From positions 1 to 49,602 of the forward strand of contig CANMKA010000029.1 in assembly GCA_947498355.1 (NCBI GenBank): a stretch of DNA of 49,602 bases, written 5' to 3'. The notes beneath the pieces were generated by a model that was not told the origin of the DNA, searched no databases, and saw nothing but the letters and a program-made list of their open reading frames with translations. The position numbers and the translations under genes are program-made. This stretch comes from an uncultured Paraglaciecola sp. (GTDB lineage Bacteria; Pseudomonadota; Gammaproteobacteria; Enterobacterales; Alteromonadaceae). Shown one piece after another: positions 36,154 to 44,276 of this stretch. Each line of letters starts with the position of its first letter. Position 1 is the first letter of the stretch.

Positions 36154-36266
36154 CAGTGCCCTCTGTGGTTCAACTTGTTTTGCTTTTTCTAGCTCCTATT
36201 TACTATCTACTTGCTGCTGCCAAAAAATTGGATTCCAGATTAAACACCTCTGTAATGACGAAGGTG
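36154..36266 (+). repeat. Interspersed repeat, copy A (short)
   Basis: It begins CAGTGCCCTCTGTGGTTCAA, then a CT-rich part with CTATTTACTATCTACTT, then GCTGCCAAAAAATTGGATTC and CAG, ending CTGTAATGACGAAGGTG. Compared with copies B and C it jumps from the TTCCAG block directly to the second TAATGACGAAGGTG block, so it looks like a deletion form. Confidence 0.8.
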
Positions 36267-36333
36267 CTGGTTAGTTTGCCTCTTATCTTATATGTTCTTC
36301 CTTTCCATTGCTTTTGGCTCTTCTCTGTCAACT

Positions 36334-36568
36334 CAGTGCCCTCTGTGGTTCAACTTCTTTTGCTTTTGCTCTTTCTTGCCACTATTTACTACCTACTTCC
36401 TGCTGCCAAAAAATTGGATTCCAGATAAAAAGACCTCTGGAATGACGAGGGTAGAAGTAGTTGGCCGTTCACTGCTGTAATGACGAAGGTGATGGGCTTG
36501 CTTATCTCTGCTCTTCTCTCTTTTGTTTTTGTTTTTTCTATCCACTAGCTACTATTTACTGCTCTTCC
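36334..36568 (+). repeat. Interspersed repeat, copy B (long)
   Basis: It starts with the same CAGTGCCCTCTGTGGTTCAA as copy A. It then has the GCTGCCAAAAAATTGGATTC block and a hairpin of ATTCCAG/CTGGAAT around ATAAAAAGACCT. AATGACGAGG, GTAGTTGGCCG, TCACTGCTGTAATGACGAAG and a CT-rich tail with CTATCCACTAGCTACTATTT follow. It shares over 200 bp at high identity with copy C. The stretch after it to 36821 is T-rich and holds no gene I can support. Confidence 0.85.
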
Positions 36569-36821
36569 CATTCACTAGTTACTATCTCCTATCCACGGCT
36601 TTCCTATATGGTTCAATATCTTGTTTCTTCTATTTTTTTACTGCATCCTGTTCGATGCAGCTTCATTGTTGCCTTCTTCTGCAATACTCTGCTGTAACCC
36701 TAGAGTATTTTTAATTTGACGAACTGTTGTCAATCTCAAGTTAGTTCCATTGTTTTTGAAACAAGTTACAATCAATGCCTGTCTTTTGTACATCTAACTT
36801 AAGTTACTGAGGCTAATTGGA

Positions 36822-37310
36822 ATGATCAAAAATAACATACTCGTAAGTTCCATCGTTATTGGGCTTTTTGCAAGTATTGCGTTTATCTTGATACAACCGT
36901 TTTTTGGTATGCTCACTTTAACTTCTAGGCATGCTGCGGCTTACGTAGAAATAGGTAACTATAATGCGAGTGGTGCCATGGCCTTATCTTGGGCCCTGCA
37001 TATTGGCGTTTCAATCATTTACACCCTTGTCTCGCTCTCGATATATCATGTTAACCCCTCGATTTTGGTGAGTTTTTTACAAGTAATAATACTTGGCTGG
37101 GCGACGACTTTAATCGCGACGCCAGCAAATGAATGGGTAGTCAAATTTATCACTACAGGACAGCTTTCTTCCTTGTCTTCCTTATCAGATTTAAATACTC
37201 AGGTTGGTCCTAAACTTTGGCTACATATACTGTTCTTTGTGCTAGTAATCAGTGGTGCATGGGTAAACCGATATATGAACTTGCGAAATAGTAAAACATC
37301 AAATTCATAG
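36822..37310 (+). CDS. Small multi-pass membrane protein, unknown function
   Basis: The predicted protein has 162 residues with four predicted membrane helices (about 7-29, 50-72, 78-98 and 131-150) and a short basic tail (NRYMNLRN). The loop between helices 3 and 4 is Ser-rich (SSLSSLSDLN). I do not recognise the family. The gene is flanked on both sides by copies of the interspersed repeat (36334-36568 and 37331-37557), which makes the unit look like a module carried or rearranged through the repeats. No clear ribosome-binding site is seen. Codon use looks like that of its neighbours. Confidence 0.6.
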   Translation: MIKNNILVSSIVIGLFASIAFILIQPFFGMLTLTSRHAAAYVEIGNYNASGAMALSWALHIGVSIIYTLVSLSIYHVNPSILVSFLQVIILGWATTLIATPANEWVVKFITTGQLSSLSSLSDLNTQVGPKLWLHILFFVLVISGAWVNRYMNLRNSKTSNS

Positions 37311-37330
37311 ATAAGGTCGTGGATTGTTTG

Positions 37331-37557
37331 TCTCTGCTCTTTTCTCTTTTGCTTTTGCTCTTTATTGCCACTATTTACTACCTACTTTCTGCTGCCAAAA
37401 AATTGGATTCCAGATAAAAAGACCTCTGGAATGACGAGGTTAAAGGTAGTTGGCCGCTCACTGCTGTAATGACGAAGATGGCTTGCTTGTCTTTGCTCTT
37501 CTCGATTTTGCTTTTGCTTTTGCTCTTTCTATCCACTAGCTACTATTTACTGCTCTT
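37331..37557 (+). repeat. Interspersed repeat, copy C (long)
   Basis: It is a near copy of 36334-36568 without the first 20 or so bases. In order it has TTGCCACTATTTACTACCTA, GCTGCCAAAAAATTGGATTC, the ATTCCAG/CTGGAAT hairpin, GGTAGTTGGCCGCTCACTGC, TGTAATGACGAAGATGG and the CT-rich end CTATCCACTAGCTACTATTT. It lies directly upstream of the M13 peptidase gene. Confidence 0.85.
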
Positions 37558-37654
37558 ATCTGCTCTTCCTATCCGCTGCTTTTCCTGCCCCTTTACTCCT
37601 ATCAATGTTAAGCTGCAAATTATTGGCATAACCTTAAGATTACGGGTACTTCTT

Positions 37655-39697
37655 ATGTTTAATCGTATTTTCTTTGTGACTTTCACTGCTTTGGCTTTTA
37701 TTTTGAGTGGCTGCAACGCTTCTAAGCAATCCGGCCCTGTCACTGAACCTGCTTTAGTGTCAGGGATAGATAAAACTGCCATAGACAAAGATACTCGGCC
37801 ACAAGATGATTTTTTTCGCTACGTAAACGGCACTTGGTTAGATGAAACTGAGATCCCCGCCAGTAAGTCACGTTATGGTGTGTTTAATTTTTTATTCGAC
37901 GAAACCCAAATTCAATTACAAACTATTATTCAACAGGCTTCCACAAATCAAACCAATCCTAATCAACGCAAGCTGGGGGAGTTTTATCAAAGCTACATGG
38001 ACGTTGAGGCCGCTAATCTTAAACAGTTAACCCCCTTGCAACCCTACCTTGCTCAGATTGAGGCTATAGAAAATTATTCAGAACTGGCCAGTACCTTCGC
38101 CAAGCTGCATAAAATAGGCGTGTCTGGCGTTTTTGACTTTTTTGTATATCCAGATGCAAAACAACCCGACACCATGATCGCCTACCTTTACCAAAGCGGT
38201 CTGAGTATGCCCGACAGGGACTACTACCTAAAATCTGATGACAAATTTGTTGAGGCAAGAACCGCCTTACAAAAATATATCAAAGCTGTACTAAAGGCGA
38301 TTAATCACCCAAACAGTAATGAGGCATCCATCCAACTAATGGCACTAGAGGGGGCTATCGCAGAGCAGCATATTTCGCGAGTCGACAGTCGCGATGCAGA
38401 AAAAAATTACTTAAAACAAACCCAACAACAAGTAAACGCCCTGTTTGGTTCCTTCGATTGGAACGCCTACGCACAAAACGCCAATATGGATAAATCAGAA
38501 ACCTTAGTTATTCGCAATTCCCCCTATTTCGACGGGCTTCCCCAGTTAATCTCTGCTCATTCACTGGATATTTGGAAAAACTACTTACGCTTCAAGCTAG
38601 TCGATACCTATGCGCCTCTGCTTCATCAAGAGCTGGTTGATTTGCACTTTGCGTTTCACTCAACCGCATTAAACGGTATCCCTGAACAAAAACCGCGTTG
38701 GAAACGCGCAGTATCGGCTACCAGCGACGCAATGGGCGAACTATTGGGTCAGGAGTACGTAGCCAAACACTTTCCTGCTGAAGCTAAACGGAAAATGCAG
38801 ACTTTGGTTGGCAACCTAACTAAAGCTTATGAGCAAAGTATTCAGCAACTTAGCTGGATGACCCCAGAAACGAAACAAGCAGCATTAGGAAAACTCAGCG
38901 CATTTACCGCTAAAATTGGCTATCCAGATCAATGGCGCGATTACCAAGGTTTGTCTGTTAACAAAGGGGATTTAGTTGGCAATTACATCAACTATTATCA
39001 CTTTGAATATGATTACCAAGTGAGCAAAATAGGTCAGCCAGTGGATAAAAACACTTGGCATATGACGCCACAAACCATCAACGCTTATTACAATCCTGTA
39101 GGTAACGAAATTGTATTTCCTGCCGGAATTTTACAATATCCTTTCTTTAATTTAGCTGCTGATGAAGCTGTCAATTATGGTGCCATTGGTGCGGTTATCG
39201 GCCACGAGATAGGTCACGGCTTTGACGACCAAGGCTCTAAATATGACGGTTCGGGAAGTCTGCGCAACTGGTGGACAGAACATGATAGACAGGCATTTGA
39301 TGAGCTGGGTAGCAAACTCGCTAAACAATACAGTCAATTCGAACCGATTGAAGGTTTACCCATTAACGGTGAACTAACCTTAGGTGAAAACATTGGCGAT
39401 TTAGCAGGCGTGACCATAGCCTATAATGCCTACCAAATGTCTTTACAAGGTAAGCCTGCCATAGTGATAGACGGTCTCACTGGCCCTCAACGCTTTTTCA
39501 TGGGCTATGCTCAGGTTTGGCGGGGCAAATATCGAGAAGACGCGTTACGGGCTAAACTGGTAAGTGGCCCCCACTCTCCTGGTGAATTCAGGGTTAACGG
39601 TGTGTTGCCTAACATTACCGGCTTTTATCAAGCGTTTGATGTAAAACCCGGTGACAAAATGTATTTAGCGCCTGAGCAGCGTATTAAAATATGGTAG
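37655..39697 (+). CDS. M13-family (neprilysin/PepO-like) zinc metallopeptidase, lipoprotein
   Basis: The predicted protein has 680 residues from the ATG at 37655, where a lipoprotein signal begins (MFNRIFFVTFTALAFILSGC; Cys20). The open frame continues 62 codons upstream, but that part is the translated repeat copy C and is not protein-like. The M13 N-terminal domain starts with DDFFRYVNGTWLDETEIPAS. The catalytic domain has NAYYNPVGNEIVFPAGILQ, the zinc motif HEIGH (His517, His521), the third ligand Glu578 in GENIGDLAGV, and the C-terminal SPGEFRVNGVLPN. It cleaves peptides at the cell envelope. It is transcribed alone; the DUF1289 gene follows after about 50 bp. Confidence 0.95.
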   Translation: MFNRIFFVTFTALAFILSGCNASKQSGPVTEPALVSGIDKTAIDKDTRPQDDFFRYVNGTWLDETEIPASKSRYGVFNFLFDETQIQLQTIIQQASTNQTNPNQRKLGEFYQSYMDVEAANLKQLTPLQPYLAQIEAIENYSELASTFAKLHKIGVSGVFDFFVYPDAKQPDTMIAYLYQSGLSMPDRDYYLKSDDKFVEARTALQKYIKAVLKAINHPNSNEASIQLMALEGAIAEQHISRVDSRDAEKNYLKQTQQQVNALFGSFDWNAYAQNANMDKSETLVIRNSPYFDGLPQLISAHSLDIWKNYLRFKLVDTYAPLLHQELVDLHFAFHSTALNGIPEQKPRWKRAVSATSDAMGELLGQEYVAKHFPAEAKRKMQTLVGNLTKAYEQSIQQLSWMTPETKQAALGKLSAFTAKIGYPDQWRDYQGLSVNKGDLVGNYINYYHFEYDYQVSKIGQPVDKNTWHMTPQTINAYYNPVGNEIVFPAGILQYPFFNLAADEAVNYGAIGAVIGHEIGHGFDDQGSKYDGSGSLRNWWTEHDRQAFDELGSKLAKQYSQFEPIEGLPINGELTLGENIGDLAGVTIAYNAYQMSLQGKPAIVIDGLTGPQRFFMGYAQVWRGKYREDALRAKLVSGPHSPGEFRVNGVLPNITGFYQAFDVKPGDKMYLAPEQRIKIW

Positions 39698-39750
39698 TCT
39701 CCGCGCCCATTTAGTGAAAACCTGAACCCACATTAGTTAAGAGTTAGATC

Positions 39751-40014
39751 GTGAAGCAAATTGAAATATTTGACATTAGCAGCCCATGTGTGGGCATTTG
39801 CCAATCAGGCCCTAAGGGGTATTGCTTGGGCTGCTTTCGCTCCAGAGAGGAACGCCTGCACTGGAACCAGCTCGAACAAGATGTCAAAAGCAAAATAGTA
39901 AAAGCCTGTGGACTGCGTGAAAAACGCAGTAAAACTGCAAAGCGTAAAGTCGCTCAAGACCACACATCGACCGAACAATTGGATATTTTTTCAACCAAGT
40001 CCAGCAATACTTAA
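39751..40014 (+). CDS. DUF1289-domain small Cys-rich protein
   Basis: The predicted protein has 87 residues starting with GTG, preceded by AAGAG. The DUF1289 pattern CVGIC (13, 17) and GYCLGCFRSREE (25, 28) gives four cysteines likely to bind zinc or an Fe-S centre. The C-terminal half is a charged Lys/Arg helix and a polar tail (TEQLDIFSTK). The function of the family is unknown. A MITE begins 6 bp after the stop codon. Confidence 0.85.
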   Translation: MKQIEIFDISSPCVGICQSGPKGYCLGCFRSREERLHWNQLEQDVKSKIVKACGLREKRSKTAKRKVAQDHTSTEQLDIFSTKSSNT

Positions 40015-40020
40015 ATATTA

Positions 40021-40281
40021 TACCATCTGTGTAAATAAATGGTCACTCAGAATGCATCCAGTGGTTTTTTATTAAGGCGTCGCTGTGCAGGAATGGGTGA
40101 TCCCTTTCAAATAGCGACAACGCAAAGAAAAGGCCGCTGGGGCATTCCTTTCAGGCGGGTTTTAAAAGGGCTTATAAAGCGTTTCATGAACTCGAAAGGG
40201 CACCACTATTCCTTCATTCATGGGCCTTATCTAAGCCCTTTTAAACTCCCGCTGAGTGGTTACTTATTTATACAGATGGTA
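40021..40281. mobile_element. 261 bp MITE with 29 bp terminal inverted repeats and TTA target duplication
   Basis: The left end TACCATCTGTGTAAATAAAT continuing to GGTCACTCA (40021-40049) is matched at 24 of 29 positions by the inverted right end (40253-40281), which reads inwards TACCATCTGTATAAATAAGT. TTA occurs directly outside both ends (40018-40020 and 40282-40284). Inside, GCGGG...TTTAAAAGGGCTTA (40155-40174) is complementary to 40232-40252. No transposase is encoded, so it would need one in trans. It shares its terminal motif with the 46 bp element at 6587-6632. An ORF across it is an artefact. Confidence 0.85.
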
Positions 40282-40379
40282 TTATTTCACAACCTTATGG
40301 TTAATCTGCCTGTGGCGCTGGCCTTTGTGATGGATTATTATTCATTAACGTCAGTTGTAAATCGATTTAACCATTTAGC

Positions 40380-41237
40380 ATGTCAGACACCTCAATTAAC
40401 CCTAAAGAAATCGCACGAGCATCGAATCAGTCATTTACTATGCCTGAAATATGCCTCCGTATTCGCGAGATGCTGGATGATGGCGTTTCTGACTTAGACG
40501 ATATAGCAGACCTTATCTCTCTTGATCCCGCTTTGTCGTCTAAATTACTCAAGCTAGCAAATAGCCCCCTCTTTCGTTTTTCATCAGAGATTGATTCAGT
40601 CAGTAAAGCTATCAATATTATTGGTGGTGAGGCTTTGTTTAACTTAGTAATGATTGAAACCGCAAATTCGGCGTTTGAGCATTTCAGTAGTGATGTAATT
40701 GATTTAAAAAGATTTTGGCGGCAGAGCATTTATACCGCACTATTCGCCAAACACCTTGCCAAAATTACCCGAATTAGAGGCAGTGAGAGGTTTTTCTTAA
40801 TTGGCCTTTTACATAATTTAGGTGAACTAATGGTTGCCCTAAAACATCCAGAAGCCGCTATTGAGTGCGTAAAATACGACAAAACCATTTCCCCTTGGAA
40901 ACAGCAATTGTCTGTGATCGGGTTTCACTATACTTGGTGCAGTGCCGCCATACTCGAACTGTGGAATATTCCCAACCAAGTCTACTCCCCCTTGTATTGC
41001 GTTCACGACCAAAATAAAGCTTTAAGTAATAAAGAAAGTGCAGTGATGTATACCTCACTCAGAGCTGGAGTAGTCATGTCTCATGAAGAGCTTTATTCAG
41101 TTAATGACTTAGTCAGTCCGCTGATAGTAAAGTCTATGGGGCTTGAAGAACAGGATATTCAAGATGCCGTAAAATATGCGCAAATGGAAGCGCAAAGCAT
41201 TGTCAATATAATGAATCCCAGCATTAGTTTACATTAA
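40380..41237 (+). CDS. HDOD-domain signalling protein
   Basis: The predicted protein has 285 residues. The HDOD core (about 20-215) shows LDDIADLISLDPALSSKLLKLANSPLF and VSKAINIIGGEALFNLVM, then RFFLIGLLHNLGELM where HD-type proteins have metal ligands. HDOD proteins are usually non-catalytic scaffolds in c-di-GMP, stress or motility signalling. The ATG lies about 100 bp after the MITE. A DUF481 gene follows after 14 bp, so they may be cotranscribed. No output domain is attached. The specific role is unknown. Confidence 0.9.
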   Translation: MSDTSINPKEIARASNQSFTMPEICLRIREMLDDGVSDLDDIADLISLDPALSSKLLKLANSPLFRFSSEIDSVSKAINIIGGEALFNLVMIETANSAFEHFSSDVIDLKRFWRQSIYTALFAKHLAKITRIRGSERFFLIGLLHNLGELMVALKHPEAAIECVKYDKTISPWKQQLSVIGFHYTWCSAAILELWNIPNQVYSPLYCVHDQNKALSNKESAVMYTSLRAGVVMSHEELYSVNDLVSPLIVKSMGLEEQDIQDAVKYAQMEAQSIVNIMNPSISLH

Positions 41238-41251
41238 TTGGTACTCACACT

Positions 41252-42076
41252 ATGCCCAATCTAGTCACTCCATTTAAAAACCAAAATATACTATTCATTG
41301 TGACCTTTTTGTCTGTCTTTACTGGGTTTAACACCCACGCGAAACCCAATTTTATGCGCTCCTTATACATGGCAGACAAACCAAACTATAAAGCAGACGA
41401 AGAGCTATCTGTAGTGGGTGAATTTGGCTTTTTATTTACCGAAGGCAATTCCAGTGCGTCTACCCTCAAAGCCCGACTCAATGCCAGCCAAGAACTTAAA
41501 GCTTGGGAGTATCAGATATTTACAAACCTGCTATATCGTAAAAGCACGAGAACTCGAAGAGGTGAGCGGATTAAAGCCACCACAGCACATAACTTTTTTG
41601 TATCTGGACAAGCCGATTACAAATTAGACGATCCAAATAATCGGATTTTTGTGTACGGAGAATACGACGAAAAACGCTTTAGTGGCTTTTTATACCAAGC
41701 AGCTCTTGCGGCAGGCTGGTCATCTAAATTATGGAAGAACAAGAAAAGCCAGCTTAGATATAGCTTAGGCCCAGGTTATTCTATTGCTGAAGCCGAAGAA
41801 ACGGGTAACCGCGAAGACTTCAATGGGCTAATTGTTAGAGCAGCCATGGAATACAAACGGAAGTTTTCAGATCATGCTACCTTCAGACAATTTGTTAGTA
41901 CTGAAGCCGAAGCTGATTTCACCAAAACTCGCTCAGAGACCTCTATGTCAACTAAGTTAAGTGGCGCGTTGGGCATGAAATTTAGTTTTATGCTCAATCA
42001 TGACACAGGTGTGGCAGAGGGTCGAAATGAACTAGACACCCAAACAGCTCTAACACTAGTTTACCAATTTTTCTAA
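41252..42076 (+). CDS. DUF481-family outer-membrane protein (first of a pair)
   Basis: The predicted protein has 274 residues. The signal region is about residues 10-30 (ILFIVTFLSVFTGFNTHA). The DUF481 beta-barrel begins with VVGEFGFLFTEGNSSASTLKAR and continues with repeated beta strands such as KLDDPNNRIFVYGEYDEKRF, the YSLGPGYSIA block, and the final strand TQTALTLVYQFF with a terminal Phe, typical of BAM substrates. The family is often salt-inducible in marine bacteria; its function is unknown. The ribosome-binding site is weak, so translation may be coupled to the HDOD gene 14 bp upstream. A paralogue follows. Confidence 0.88.
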   Translation: MPNLVTPFKNQNILFIVTFLSVFTGFNTHAKPNFMRSLYMADKPNYKADEELSVVGEFGFLFTEGNSSASTLKARLNASQELKAWEYQIFTNLLYRKSTRTRRGERIKATTAHNFFVSGQADYKLDDPNNRIFVYGEYDEKRFSGFLYQAALAAGWSSKLWKNKKSQLRYSLGPGYSIAEAEETGNREDFNGLIVRAAMEYKRKFSDHATFRQFVSTEAEADFTKTRSETSMSTKLSGALGMKFSFMLNHDTGVAEGRNELDTQTALTLVYQFF

Positions 42077-42225
42077 AAATAACTTATAACCAAGTTTGTA
42101 GTAAACAGGCCGAGATCCTCGCTAAAATTTTCGTTAAACTCTGCCAACATTTATTCTTCAAAAATTTGAAACTCAAATAAAACCTTAAATTGGCTTTTAC
42201 TGTACTTTTACAAGGATCACACACC

Positions 42226-42948
42226 ATGCAAAAATCTCTTTTACTCATAGGCTTATTAGCTGCAAGCTCTGCGGTTGCCGCCGACAAAGAAAAACCTTTT
42301 TCAATGGATGGCGAATTTGGTTTTATCGCCACTTCTGGTAATACAGACACTACATCAGTGAAAGGTAAAATCAGTGCTCACCAAGAACTAGCACGCTGGA
42401 GCAACGACTACAAAGCAGAAGCCTTGTACAAAAAAGATGAAATCAACGACGTGTCTCAAACCACTGCGCAAAAATACTTTTTGTCTGCTCAGGGTAATTA
42501 TAAGTTAGACAACCCCAACCATCGCGTATTCGCTTTCTTGTCTCACGAAGATGACAGATTCAGCGCTTTTGACTATCAGTCAACCTTAGCAGCTGGTTGG
42601 TCTCAAAAAGTATGGGACAACCCAGAAAGCAAATTTGGTTACAGTATCGGTCCTGGTTACGCCTTAGCAAAACGTCGTGACGGCAGCAGCGAGAACGGAT
42701 TAATTGTAAGGGCTGCGCTAGATTACCAATGGAAAATATCTGAAACCTCTCAGTTTAAACAGCTTATCAGTACCGAGGTGGGTAGTGATAATACCAAATC
42801 TAAGTCTGAATCTTCAGTTTCTGCAAAAATAAATGATGATTTGTCTTTAAAGGTTTCACTAGTACTAGACCATAACACTGATGTAACCGGAACCATTGAA
42901 AAGCTCGATACTCAAACAGCGGTAACCTTAGTTTATACATTCTTTTAA
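42226..42948 (+). CDS. DUF481-family outer-membrane protein (second of a pair)
   Basis: The predicted protein has 240 residues from the ATG at 42226, preceded by AAGGA; the open frame reaches 12 codons further upstream, but the signal peptide MQKSLLLIGLLAASSAVAA fixes this start. The barrel strands align with those of the preceding gene: DGEFGFIATSGNTDTTSVKG, KLDNPNHRVFAFLSHEDDRF, YSIGPGYALA, ending TQTAVTLVYTFF. It is a clear tandem paralogue. It has its own leader of about 150 bp and a strong hairpin after the stop. Confidence 0.9.
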   Translation: MQKSLLLIGLLAASSAVAADKEKPFSMDGEFGFIATSGNTDTTSVKGKISAHQELARWSNDYKAEALYKKDEINDVSQTTAQKYFLSAQGNYKLDNPNHRVFAFLSHEDDRFSAFDYQSTLAAGWSQKVWDNPESKFGYSIGPGYALAKRRDGSSENGLIVRAALDYQWKISETSQFKQLISTEVGSDNTKSKSESSVSAKINDDLSLKVSLVLDHNTDVTGTIEKLDTQTAVTLVYTFF

Positions 42949-42950
42949 GC

Positions 42951-42990
42951 TAAATTGGCCTCTAAAAGCTAGATTTTAGAGGCCAATTTA
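42951..42990 (+). terminator. Perfect 17 bp hairpin between convergent genes
   Basis: TAAATTGGCCTCTAAAA (42951-42967) and its exact complement (42974-42990) surround GCTAGA. It lies 2 bp after the DUF481 stop and about 60 bp from the convergent beta-barrel gene end. The T tracts are short, but the position favours a bidirectional terminator. Confidence 0.75.
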
Positions 42991-43051
42991 ACGAATAAAA
43001 ACCAAACCTACTTATTCCTCCAATTAAGTCACTCTTTGATACCACAACGCC

Positions 43052-44269
43052 CTACCAGCGATATTGAAGTACAGCTAAAGATTGCTGTTGGTCGATTTCG
43101 GTAGGCTCAAGTAACGTTGCTCGATTCGCTGCAAAGTTTTGATTGAAATGCTGTTCAACACCCACCTGCCATGCTTTATTTAGGTTATAGCGCCATGCTA
43201 GTGTCAATGCTTTTCCGTTACTATTGTTCAGGTCATTCGGCATAAAATCGTCTTCTCTGACTTTAAACCCGTCATATCTGGCGCTCAGCCTGTGTCTATC
43301 GAGCTTGTAACTAAACATTGCAAACCAAGCGTCGTAGTTTACGAATACTGCTCGTAACCCCATAGTGGTTGTGCCTGTCATCCATTGGCTAATAAAGCGT
43401 AGGTTTTTATTTATATTATGCTGCAATCCAAATGAGTGAAACTTAGTGCGCCATGCGTAAAGTCGCTCAAAGCTTATTGCTTTAGGATCGGCTTGGTTAT
43501 CGTAGTAGTAATATCTAAACTTAACTTTCTGGAAATAATCTAGGTGGGCACCTAAATAAAAACCTAGATGACCATCAAACTCATGAAAAGGCTCAACGTA
43601 ATTAGGATGAAAAACTTGCTGCTCGTCGAGCACTGTAGGATATGGAGCAAAAGGTATACGGTCGTTATTCAAGCTCTGCCTATCGTGCAAGGCAAACCCC
43701 CGCCAGCTTAAAATAGTACCTGTGGGATCATTCCCCTTAAAAACTCCCCCCGTTATCTCCCATGAATATGCACTGCGACGTGCACGACCAGGACTATACA
43801 AAGTAAACTCTAGCCCTGGGTTACGCAGTTCTTCGCCTATCCAACTGTTAATAGCCGATTGAGTATAGGTATAAGGGGATAACCATCCCAAATCCACATT
43901 CTCTAAAGAAATCTTCGGATAAAAGAATCCAGCTCTAGCTCTCCACCTAACTTTCCCCCCCATTAAGGGTTTGTATCTGAGTTGAGCTTGGGAAATACCT
44001 AAATTCTGCTCACCCCTCTGATAATAATTGGCGATGATAGAAAAACTAATCCCGTTAGAATAGGAATCTGAAACCTCAACTAAAGCCTGTTGAACATTGA
44101 TGCCGCTATCGGAATAGGCAAGAATACCTGTTCCATTTTCAAACCAAGAGGGCTGACCGTCAGCAAATACATAGTTGACTTGCACTAAGCCTTTAGTTTC
44201 AACTGCGCTTACAGCAAAACCCGTACTGAGCACCGCAAGTAAAATAAAAGATAAGTTTATAACGCGCAT
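43052..44269 (-). CDS. Outer-membrane beta-barrel (porin-like) protein
   Basis: The predicted protein has 405 residues. The signal peptide is MRVINLSFILLAVLSTGFAVSA. Alternating beta strands run through the whole length (for example ISFSIIANYYQRGE, QAQLRYKPLMGGKVRWRARAG) and end with SLAVLQYRW, an aromatic C-terminus expected for a BAM-inserted barrel. No cysteine-rich or enzymatic motifs are seen. It is the last gene of a three-gene unit, 7 bp after the GGDEF-EAL gene. It could be the outer-membrane partner or output of that sensor. The precise family is not certain. Confidence 0.75.
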   Translation of the reverse strand: MRVINLSFILLAVLSTGFAVSAVETKGLVQVNYVFADGQPSWFENGTGILAYSDSGINVQQALVEVSDSYSNGISFSIIANYYQRGEQNLGISQAQLRYKPLMGGKVRWRARAGFFYPKISLENVDLGWLSPYTYTQSAINSWIGEELRNPGLEFTLYSPGRARRSAYSWEITGGVFKGNDPTGTILSWRGFALHDRQSLNNDRIPFAPYPTVLDEQQVFHPNYVEPFHEFDGHLGFYLGAHLDYFQKVKFRYYYYDNQADPKAISFERLYAWRTKFHSFGLQHNINKNLRFISQWMTGTTTMGLRAVFVNYDAWFAMFSYKLDRHRLSARYDGFKVREDDFMPNDLNNSNGKALTLAWRYNLNKAWQVGVEQHFNQNFAANRATLLEPTEIDQQQSLAVLQYRW

Positions 44270-44276
44270 TGTATGG

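Noticed and set aside
36292..36714. Small hydrophobic plus-strand ORFs between the secreted protein and the membrane-protein gene.
   Set aside because: They come from CT-rich repeats, which read as Leu/Phe/Ser in any frame, and have no ribosome-binding sites.
36120..37560. CRISPR-like array, because of repeated units.
   Set aside because: The repeats are long, irregularly spaced, imperfect and enclose a gene; there are no uniform spacers and no cas genes.
37469..37654. N-terminal extension of the M13 peptidase.
   Set aside because: It is translated from repeat copy C (Leu/Ser-rich) and precedes a clear lipoprotein signal starting at 37655.
40039..40497. A 152-codon plus-strand ORF.
   Set aside because: Its first half is translated MITE and its second half overlaps the start of the HDOD gene in another frame; it has no domain and no ribosome-binding site.
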